Below, piece after piece: positions 1 through 7,283 of a DNA stretch of 50,557 nt. The stretch covers positions 1 through 50,557 of the forward strand of contig DAOWHH010000002.1 of NCBI GenBank assembly GCA_030641525.1, given 5' to 3'. The stretch comes from a bacterium (GTDB lineage: Bacteria > Patescibacteriota > Minisyncoccia > Phycocordibacterales > UBA12079). The translations under genes and the position numbers were made by a program. The notes under the pieces were generated by a model. That model was not told the origin of the DNA and made no database searches. It worked only from the letters and a program-made list of their open reading frames with translations. Each line of letters opens with the position of its first letter. The stretch's first letter is position 1.

Positions 1-54
1 TATATAAAAACATATTATTACATAATCGTTTTTATAAATCCTCACTTGAAATTA
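1..54. repeat. 54-bp direct repeat, copy 1
   Basis: TATATAAAAACATATTATTACATAATCGTTTTTATAAATCCTCACTTGAAATTA is repeated exactly at 88-141 (offset 87). Confidence 0.95.
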
Positions 55-87
55 GATGAAGCAAGCATATAATTCCTGCGTTCGGAT

Positions 88-141
88 TATATAAAAACAT
101 ATTATTACATAATCGTTTTTATAAATCCTCACTTGAAATTA
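88..141. repeat. 54-bp direct repeat, copy 2, abutting the response regulator start codon
   Basis: Exact copy of 1-54; its last base is the A of the ATG at 141. Confidence 0.95.
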
Positions 142-512
142 TGAAAATACTCATTATTGAAGATGAAGAAATTTTAGTTAAAGTTCTTCAGGAGAAATTT
201 GAGAAAGATGGATTCACAGTAGAAATTGCTATTGATGGTTCCAATGCTCTTTCTTTAGCAAAAAGTTTCAAACCTGATATTATGCTTTTAGATATTATAC
301 TACCAGTAAAGGATGGTCTTGATTTATTGGAAGAATTTAAATTAGATTTAGAGTTACAAAATATACCAGTTATTATACTATCTAATTTAGGAGATGATGA
401 AAAAATTAAAAAAGCATTGAAATTGGGTGCGATAGATTATTTAGTTAAAACTCAACATCCAATCAATGAGGTTGTAGAGAAGGTCAAAAATATTTTACTT
501 GAATCCAAATAG
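141..512 (+). CDS. single-domain response regulator (CheY-like REC)
   Basis: MKILIIEDEE...PDIMLLDIILPVKDG...VIILSN...GAIDYLVKT: acidic pocket, phospho-Asp, conserved Ser and Lys. Confidence 0.92.
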   Translation: MKILIIEDEEILVKVLQEKFEKDGFTVEIAIDGSNALSLAKSFKPDIMLLDIILPVKDGLDLLEEFKLDLELQNIPVIILSNLGDDEKIKKALKLGAIDYLVKTQHPINEVVEKVKNILLESK

Positions 513-701
513 ATAAAAGACTTGTTCAAAATATTATGTCGAACTGAAATTTTTGAATGAGTTTTTGGTATATTAACTAATTATTTAAAAGTTGATTGAT
601 ATTTTGAATATCATAAGTATCATCTGGGTTGATATAAAACATAAGCAAATTAGAATATGTTTTTTATATAGCGAGTTATCTTTAGAAGATAAATAATGGT
701 A

Positions 702-738
702 TCCGATGGCATGAAGTTTTGTGTCATCAGATTTTTTG
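702..738 (+). terminator. putative intrinsic terminator
   Basis: ATCCGATGGCA...TGTCATCAGAT hairpin followed by a T run. Confidence 0.6.
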
Positions 739-844
739 TTTTAAAAACCTTATAGTTTCTAAAAAACTGATAAATCAAGATTATAATATTTTATTCAATA
801 TGTTAAATATTCTTATTTTTGCAAAAAACTTAAAAATTAAATAG

Positions 845-850
845 TATAAT
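845..850 (+). promoter_or_regulatory. -10 box (TATAAT) for the tRNA-Thr pair
   Basis: TATAAT 11 nt upstream of the first tRNA. Confidence 0.6.
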
Positions 851-861
851 AGATTATTAAT

Positions 862-934
862 GCCGTTGTAGCTCAGTTGGTAGAGCGCGTCCTCGGTAAG
901 GACGAGGTCTGCGGTTCAATCCCGCACAACGGCT
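862..934 (+). tRNA. tRNA-Thr (anticodon GGT), with C at position 33
   Basis: Cloverleaf by eye: acceptor GCCGTTG/CAACGGC, D-arm GCTC/GAGC, anticodon stem CGTCC/GGACG with loop TCGGTAA, T-arm TGCGG-TTCAATC-CCGCA. No encoded CCA. Confidence 0.93.
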
Positions 935-945
935 CAATAAATTAA

Positions 946-1018
946 GCCACCTTAGCTCAGTTGGTAGAGCAATGGTATCGTAAACCATAGGTCGTCAGTT
1001 CGACTCTGACAGGTGGCT
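946..1018 (+). tRNA. tRNA-Thr (anticodon CGT)
   Basis: Acceptor GCCACCT/AGGTGGC, anticodon stem ATGGT/ACCAT with loop ATCGTAA, T-arm GTCAG-TTCGACT-CTGAC. Confidence 0.93.
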
Positions 1019-1239
1019 CAAGAAAAAAGTTCAGCGAAAGCTGGATTTTTTTGTTGAGCCATCTGGAAAAATACGAAGTATTTTTAAGAGTCGAAAGACG
1101 GAGTATGTCGTGAGTATTTCTGAGCGATAGCGAAGAAAACGGAACGACAACGAGCCGGGGTCGAGAACACTTAGTAGATTTCGAGCGATAGCGAAGAAAT
1201 ATACTTAGTGATTCGTGACCGACTCTGACAGGTGGCTCA
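1001..1239 (+). repeat. cassette bounded by 20-bp direct repeats of the tRNA-Thr 3' end
   Basis: CGACTCTGACAGGTGGCTCA at 1001-1020 and again at 1220-1239; the interior is a run of hairpins. Confidence 0.85.
1010..1065 (+). terminator. long hairpin containing the tRNA-Thr(CGT) 3' acceptor strand with a terminator core
   Basis: CAGGTGGCTCAA-G-AAAAAA-GTTCAGC-GAAA-GCTGGAT-TTTTTT-G-TTGAGCCATCTG: near-continuous stem, GAAA loop, T run. Confidence 0.75.
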
Positions 1240-1297
1240 TAAAATATTCATTATATATGCTTTTTGTATACATTTTTTAGTAATAAGGAATAAAAAA

Positions 1298-1322
1298 ATC
1301 CGTCGTGTGAAAAACGACGGAT
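1298..1322 (-). terminator. intrinsic terminator of the 1356-1832 gene
   Basis: ATCCGTCGT-GTGAAAA-ACGACGGAT with an A run on the left (T run on the minus strand). Confidence 0.75.
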
Positions 1323-1355
1323 ATCTTTGTTTTTTGTAGATAAACAAAAGATTTA

Positions 1356-1832
1356 TCAAATCTCCATTTGCTTTTTTTCAATTCGAGAGTCTGTTTCTAA
1401 AAAAGCTAACATTTTAATTATGTTGATAAGAATCTCCCCAATCGCTTCGTCTGTTTGTTCTTTTGCTCCTGATACACCACATGATATTTCATCGCTGTAT
1501 GAGCCACCTAGATAGAGGAATTCTTCTTTTTTAAAAACCCACGGTTTGAGTTTTGCTACGAGACTTGTTGCCATTTGTTCTCTTTCAGCAACCGCACGAT
1601 TCTTTTTTGCTATTTTACAAAATATACTAGGGTTTCCCCACTTTTTTCTCCAAATTTTTTTCGGACTCCGACCAAATTCAAATTTTATTGCTGTATCAAG
1701 ACCAGGGGTATTAATATATCCAACAACCCATTTTGGTCCCCAAGTGGTTCCTGTTTGTTTAAAGATTTTGGATACAGTTGGTCTCATTAATTCAATTGCT
1801 TGAAGTACCAATTCTTCGTTTATGATACCCAT
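1356..1832 (-). CDS. hypothetical protein (weak resemblance to the GVSG...DEAI tail of GlcG/HbpS-like proteins)
   Basis: 158-aa ORF with SD GGGGAG upstream and a terminator downstream; family assignment very tentative. Confidence 0.6.
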   Translation of the reverse strand: MGIINEELVLQAIELMRPTVSKIFKQTGTTWGPKWVVGYINTPGLDTAIKFEFGRSPKKIWRKKWGNPSIFCKIAKKNRAVAEREQMATSLVAKLKPWVFKKEEFLYLGGSYSDEISCGVSGAKEQTDEAIGEILINIIKMLAFLETDSRIEKKQMEI

Positions 1833-1934
1833 CTTTTCTCTCCCCTAAATTGAATTTTGATTGAAAAATGTTAGACATGAGCTATTCTGAATAATAATAT
1901 ATATTATTATTCTAGTTTAGTAAAGAAAATAATA

Positions 1935-1970
1935 ACTACACAAAAACCACGGTCGTGGTTTTTGTGTAGT
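1935..1970. terminator. 36-nt perfect palindrome (17-bp arms), probable bidirectional terminator, family copy 1
   Basis: ACTACACAAAAACCACG-GT-CGTGGTTTTTGTGTAGT. Confidence 0.8.
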
Positions 1971-2097
1971 TTTTATTTTGAACAGTAAAGGTTAGAGAAA
2001 TTTATAAAATCAAAATATGGACTTTAGATATTTTTTTAGTAGAATATAAGATAATAATTAAAACCAGATAAAAAGTGCTAATACCATATCTAAAAAG

Positions 2098-4329
2098 ATG
2101 AAAAATAAAAAAGGACTAATTTATACAGTTATTTTTGGTAGAAACGATGATTTAAAAAAAAGACCAAATCTTTCTGCAGGAAAATTAACTTTAAAACAAA
2201 TAATGGAGGTATTTGGGCGTGAAGGAATAAAGGTTGGATTTGCTGTTACTAGAATGGGGGATATAGACGGGGTTTCTTTGGAGACAGAAAAAGTAATCAA
2301 AGGTGTTCAGAGTGGCGGAGCACAAGTGACATCATATATAGGAAAAGGATTTGTTAAAAGTTCTCATGTTGATACAACTATAAATGCGGACATTATTTTA
2401 TCAGAAGAATTAAATACTCACCTTGTGAGTCTTTTTTTTAGACATTTTTCAAGTATAGCTAAAATAAAAGATGCAATCTCATATTTTTTGGAATCAAAAC
2501 TTATAAAAGATCCTATTTTATTGAAAGAAATGAAATCTGTTATTGAAAAAATTATTTCCGAATCGGAAGGAGATGATATTCTTTATTCTGAGATAAATAA
2601 AAAAATATTAAGTGATATAAGAACTACTTTAACTGACGTATCCCGTATAGTTTTGGATTTTCAGAGTGAGAAAATAGAATTAGCCATAGAAAAATGGATT
2701 AATTCTACAGGAAATGAAATAATCATCCCAGAAAATAGTAATACAATTCCTGCACAATTACCTTTAGGTGTGGCTCTTGCTAGATTATCAGAGCGTCGTA
2801 AGGATATTACATTTATTATTCATAATCATGATTTTTGGTTTGAAAGATATATGTATCAACCACATAATTGGCTTAATAATTCAGTTGAAGAATATCTTAA
2901 TTTAGCTTTTCCAATGGTGGGTAATAATATATATCAAGTGTTTATAAATACTATTGCTCGTGATCAATTGATAGACAGGATTAATATTCTCTCAAACCGT
3001 TTATTTAAATCAGCTAAAAATTTAAAATATCTAGCTATGGATAATAGAATAAAACATGCTCAATTTCTGCAAAATGAAGCAAAGATGCTTGAATTAAATA
3101 GAAATATTGTTTTTAATGTAATGAATTTTGAAAAGAAAACTCCAGAAATAGATAATTTTAATAAAGATTTTAGACAAAAAATAGGTGTTGAAGAAGATGA
3201 TTTTATAATCGGTAATATAGTAAGGATTATTGAGAGAAAAGGTTTAGATATTTCATTAAAAATGCTTGATCAATTAAAGCGTTTAAAGAAAATTGATCCT
3301 AAAAAAGCATCTAGAATAAAATTACTTATATCTGGAGGAGATGAAATTCTTTCACCTGAAAAAAATAAATATTTACATCAACTTGAAGATTATGCTAAAT
3401 CATTAGAACTTGAAATAGGTAAAGATATAATAATTCTAGATTATTTCAATAAAAAAGGTCTCAAAATAGGTCTTAATAGAAATGAAAAAGATAATGATGG
3501 AGACAAAGTATATATTCTTGATGATGTGTATGCTAATGTGGATATGATTAGTTACCCCTCTACTTATGAAGGTTTTGGTAATGCTCTTGTTGAGGCTATA
3601 TGGGCTAAACTTCCTATCGTTGTGTATCCTTATTCTATTTTTGAAAGAGATATTCGTAAAGCTTTAAAGGGTAGCTTATTTGAATACCCTGATTTAGATG
3701 TAGAGTTTTTGAAAAAATTTGATATTTCTGTTAATCAATTGAAATCTGAGGATCTTCAGATGTTATTAGAGCTTGCTACATCAGATTCAATTCAAGTTGA
3801 ATCCTTTAGGAAAGATTTTAATGAAAGACATCATAAAAATATATCAAAAATTGAATTTGATGAATTAAAAAAATATTCATATGTGGAAGAGCTTGGAAAA
3901 AACACAGAAGAATTATTTGAAAAAATAATAAATCCGCTAATAGATCTACCAAGAAAAGAAAGAATAAAATATATACGCAATATACCTTCAGTAAAGACTG
4001 CTTTTGATTCTGCCAAAAAAGAATTTTCTTATACTGCAATGGATAATATGCTTATGCATATATTTACAGAAGTTTTTCTAGAAGAAGATCTTGTTCAATC
4101 TATGGATAAAGTTTTGCAAATGTTTTTAAATATTGAAGATATGATTTTACGAGAACATCTTATTGAGACATTATTAAATTTTACCAAAAGTTCTGAAGTA
4201 TTTATAACTACTGATAAGAAAGAGAGTACAATAGGAGAATCTGCTATTTGGGTATTAAAAGAAATTGGCAAGCGGGATATGCTTGGTAATTATAAAAAAT
4301 TAGTAAAGAAAGTTTTAGAGAAGAATTAA
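2098..4329 (+). CDS. large glycosyltransferase (GT4-type domain)
   Basis: 743 aa; IGNIVRIIERKGLDISLKML... and DMISYPSTYEGFGNALVEAIWAKLPIVVY GT-B motif. Confidence 0.8.
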   Translation: MKNKKGLIYTVIFGRNDDLKKRPNLSAGKLTLKQIMEVFGREGIKVGFAVTRMGDIDGVSLETEKVIKGVQSGGAQVTSYIGKGFVKSSHVDTTINADIILSEELNTHLVSLFFRHFSSIAKIKDAISYFLESKLIKDPILLKEMKSVIEKIISESEGDDILYSEINKKILSDIRTTLTDVSRIVLDFQSEKIELAIEKWINSTGNEIIIPENSNTIPAQLPLGVALARLSERRKDITFIIHNHDFWFERYMYQPHNWLNNSVEEYLNLAFPMVGNNIYQVFINTIARDQLIDRINILSNRLFKSAKNLKYLAMDNRIKHAQFLQNEAKMLELNRNIVFNVMNFEKKTPEIDNFNKDFRQKIGVEEDDFIIGNIVRIIERKGLDISLKMLDQLKRLKKIDPKKASRIKLLISGGDEILSPEKNKYLHQLEDYAKSLELEIGKDIIILDYFNKKGLKIGLNRNEKDNDGDKVYILDDVYANVDMISYPSTYEGFGNALVEAIWAKLPIVVYPYSIFERDIRKALKGSLFEYPDLDVEFLKKFDISVNQLKSEDLQMLLELATSDSIQVESFRKDFNERHHKNISKIEFDELKKYSYVEELGKNTEELFEKIINPLIDLPRKERIKYIRNIPSVKTAFDSAKKEFSYTAMDNMLMHIFTEVFLEEDLVQSMDKVLQMFLNIEDMILREHLIETLLNFTKSSEVFITTDKKESTIGESAIWVLKEIGKRDMLGNYKKLVKKVLEKN

Positions 4330-4495
4330 GGTAAATTAAAAAAGATCAAAAAATTAAGATATTTTGTACCCCATTTTTTAAATGTTAAGAAAATACAATT
4401 GCTTAAGATATTATTTTTAATGTAATGAATTTTGAAAAAAAACCGCTCAAATAGAAAATTGATTAGTTTTTCTTTTGTGCGGTTGAAATTGATGT

Positions 4496-4960
4496 TTAGG
4501 AAAATTTGAATTCTTTTTTAGAAGCAGTAGAAATGTTTTGAATTTCTGAAAAATAAATGAAGACTTCTTTTTGTTTGTTATTTATCCAGGTAATGGGGTT
4601 AGCAAAGATATCAAGAGAGTCACCGGTGAAAACAATTTTACTGTTGTCCTTTTTTGTAATAACAAATTTTTCCTTTGTCACGAATAAATCAATAAGGGTT
4701 GCCATAATAGAAGAAGATTCAATTTCGTTAGCGAGCAGGTTTAATTGTTTAAGTTTTTTTGACAATTTAGGAAGTTCTTTTGCTATATTCCTAATTTCGT
4801 TAGAAATATCAGTTTTATTTACTCCTTCAGGGAGATCTAAATTTTTTAAATAATCTCCTAATTGTTTCAGGTCTTTTTCCGCTATGGAATTAGAAGCTTT
4901 TTTTGCCCATGATTCTATTCCTAACAAAATCTTTTCGTGAAAAGGCTTTTTATTTTTCAT
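4496..4960 (-). CDS. hypothetical protein
   Basis: 154-aa ORF, SD-like AGGAAA upstream of ATG on the minus strand. Confidence 0.6.
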   Translation of the reverse strand: MKNKKPFHEKILLGIESWAKKASNSIAEKDLKQLGDYLKNLDLPEGVNKTDISNEIRNIAKELPKLSKKLKQLNLLANEIESSSIMATLIDLFVTKEKFVITKKDNSKIVFTGDSLDIFANPITWINNKQKEVFIYFSEIQNISTASKKEFKFS

Positions 4961-5169
4961 TTTAATTTCCTTTTTTTATTTTTCAAAATGTTGAAGAACT
5001 AAAGTAATTCTCCTAAATAACAGATAAAAATAGTATATCATACTATGATATTGATGTCAAATATTCTTAATAATTTTAATCCATAGAGGTTCAACTTTTA
5101 AAGGTTTTTAGGAGTATGATTTTAGTAATTTATCTCCTCTAAAAAATTCATTTGTAAAATAGGTTTTTT

Positions 5170-5208
5170 ATTTTCATTAAAATAAGTTATACTTATTTTA
5201 ATGAAAAT
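5170..5208 (+). promoter_or_regulatory. perfect 18-bp inverted repeat spanning a start codon
   Basis: ATTTTCATTAAAATAAGT-TAT-ACTTATTTTAATGAAAAT; ATG at 5201 lies in the 3' arm; TATACT at 5188-5193. Confidence 0.85.
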
Positions 5209-5410
5209 TATAGCGCTTCTGGCTTTGGTGGTAATAATTACTCCTTTTTTGGGAATTCCGGTTTTTTGGAAGACTATTGTTTTTGTAGTGTCGGGGACTA
5301 TAATTTTGATTAAAACTTTGAAAAATTCTAATTCATTAAATAAAAAACTTGATTTTAAAGAAATTGAAGATAGTGTTTATACAGAAAGTGGTGATGATTA
5401 TAAAGAATAA
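5201..5410 (+). CDS. small membrane protein, hypothetical
   Basis: 69 aa with hydrophobic N-terminal half; overlaps the next CDS start. Confidence 0.65.
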   Translation: MKIIALLALVVIITPFLGIPVFWKTIVFVVSGTIILIKTLKNSNSLNKKLDFKEIEDSVYTESGDDYKE

Positions 5411-6572
5411 ATTTAAAATATTAGGTTTTATAACTATAAGCAGTGTTTTTGTTGTTGTGGTTTTTTTGTTTTTTAAAACAAGTGTTTTTGATTTAATTAT
5501 TGATTTTAGTAATGCAAATATTGTTAAAAGTATTACTGAAAAAGAAATTGAATATAGGGCAACTCATATTACTACACCTGATCAAGTAAAAGCTATCTAT
5601 ATGACAAGTTGGGTAGCAGGAACTATAAATTTTAGGAATAGACTTATTAAATTAATAGATGAAACAGAAATAAATTCTATTATTATTGATATAAAAGATT
5701 ATACAGGAAAAATTTCTTTTGAAATTGAAGATAAGGATTTGAAGAAATATGATGCTGTTGAAAATAGAATTTTTGATATTAAAGAATTGATAGAGTTATT
5801 ACACAATAAAGGTATTTATGTGATTGGAAGAATTTCTGTCTTTCAAGATCCTCATCTTGTGGGGCAAAAGCCTGATTTGGCAGTTAAGAAAAATAAAGAT
5901 GGTGATGTTTGGAAAGACTATAAGGGCATCTCTTGGTTAGACGCTGGTTCGGTTGAGGTTTGGAATTATGCAGTCAATCTAGCACGAGAATCTTATAATA
6001 TTGGTTTTGATGAAATAAATTTTGATTATATGAGATTTCCATCTGATGGTAATATGACAGAAATATATTATCCCATAAGTGAAGACAGAATTATGCGAGA
6101 TCCTGATAAAGGTAAAGCTAAAATAATGCAAGAATTTTTTGTTTATTTGAGTAATGGGTTGAATGATTTGGATTTGATGTTATCTGTTGATTTATTCGGA
6201 ATGGTGACAACTAATGCAGATGATTTGAATATAGGGCAGATCTTGGAATATGCTTTGCCTTTTTTTGATTATATTTGTCCGATGGTTTATCCATCTCATT
6301 ATCCTAGGGATTTTATTGGTCTTTCTAATCCAGCTGAATATCCTTATGAGGTAATCAAATATTCAATGGATAAGGCTGTAGAGAAGGTATTAAATGCTAG
6401 TTCTAGTATAGATAAATTAAGGCCATGGTTACAAGATTTTGATTTGGGAGCTGATTATACAGCTGAAATGGTTAGGGCTCAGATACAGGCGACTTATGAT
6501 TCGGGGTTAGATTCTTGGATGTTGTGGTCGGCAGCTAATACTTATACTCGGGGAGCTCTTCTTAAGGAGTAG
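5394..6572 (+). CDS. putative glycoside hydrolase (DUF4015/GHL13-like), membrane anchored
   Basis: N-terminal TM; VKAIYMTSW..., IIIDIKDYTG, YVIGRISVFQDP, GFDEINFDYMRFPSDG. ORF opens at 5349 but the ATG at 5394 is more plausible. Confidence 0.8.
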   Translation: MIIKNKFKILGFITISSVFVVVVFLFFKTSVFDLIIDFSNANIVKSITEKEIEYRATHITTPDQVKAIYMTSWVAGTINFRNRLIKLIDETEINSIIIDIKDYTGKISFEIEDKDLKKYDAVENRIFDIKELIELLHNKGIYVIGRISVFQDPHLVGQKPDLAVKKNKDGDVWKDYKGISWLDAGSVEVWNYAVNLARESYNIGFDEINFDYMRFPSDGNMTEIYYPISEDRIMRDPDKGKAKIMQEFFVYLSNGLNDLDLMLSVDLFGMVTTNADDLNIGQILEYALPFFDYICPMVYPSHYPRDFIGLSNPAEYPYEVIKYSMDKAVEKVLNASSSIDKLRPWLQDFDLGADYTAEMVRAQIQATYDSGLDSWMLWSAANTYTRGALLKE

Positions 6573-6632
6573 AAAGTTGAGTGTAGCGAAGTCTGTCTCA
6601 GAGGGATTTATAAAGTTTATAGAGTTAAAAAT

Positions 6633-6663
6633 AAAGAGTGGGTGCCGAAGGCACCCACTCTTT
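6633..6663 (+). terminator. intrinsic terminator
   Basis: AAAGAGTGGGTGCC-GAA-GGCACCCACTCTTT. Confidence 0.85.
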
Positions 6664-6812
6664 ACTTTGTTTTAAATGATGTATATTTCTTATTTATATT
6701 TAATTATTAACTAATTTCTCTTTATTAAAACTTTATTTCTTGATATAAAGATAATAGAGTTTAAAGGTATCATCTTTATATCGAATTTCACTTAACAGAA
6801 AAGAGGTTTATT

Positions 6813-7091
6813 ATGACAGGTTTTTTTGATGGTATCAAAAAAGAGGTAGCTGATTATCTCTTTTCTCTGCAAATGGAAGGGGAAATATTGTTCAGAAAGA
6901 ATGAAAAAGGTGATTGGAAGCAAATTACTCTTAGGACTTTTTTTCAAGAGAAAATTGAAATCTTGAAAGAAATAATAACCGGATTGGAAAATGGGCAAAT
7001 ATCACCTGCGTATGGTGTACAGAAGGAATTGTTAATTACCCATTTTGGAGAAAGAATCGATAGATTCAGAAAATATCTCATAGTAGCGTAA
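6813..7091 (+). CDS. small orphan hypothetical protein
   Basis: 92 aa, SD AGAGGT, flanked by terminators. Confidence 0.65.
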   Translation: MTGFFDGIKKEVADYLFSLQMEGEILFRKNEKGDWKQITLRTFFQEKIEILKEIITGLENGQISPAYGVQKELLITHFGERIDRFRKYLIVA

Positions 7092-7108
7092 AACCTACTT
7101 ACAAAGGA

Positions 7109-7137
7109 ACCGTCTAGGAAACTAGACGGTCTTTTTT
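7109..7137 (+). terminator. intrinsic terminator
   Basis: ACCGTCTAG-GAAA-CTAGACGGT-CTTTTTT. Confidence 0.9.
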
Positions 7138-7283
7138 ATTATCAATAACCTAAAATCTAAAGCTTAAATCTGTGGAAATCGGATCTCCACAAATTAGTTG
7201 AAAATAAAAGAACAACAGCAAAGAAGTCGTCCCTTTTAAGTTTATAATTTTTATCTTATAATGTATTTATAAACTCACTATTT

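Noticed and set aside
1220-1239. Third tRNA gene or full pseudo-tRNA
   Set aside because: Only the last 20 nt of tRNA-Thr plus CA are present; no D- or anticodon arm upstream.
3818-4039. Antisense ORF 3818-4039 (and 3831-4016)
   Set aside because: Lies opposite a convincing glycosyltransferase; AT-rich antisense frame with no motif. The same reasoning applies to most short ORFs nested in larger genes in the supplied track.
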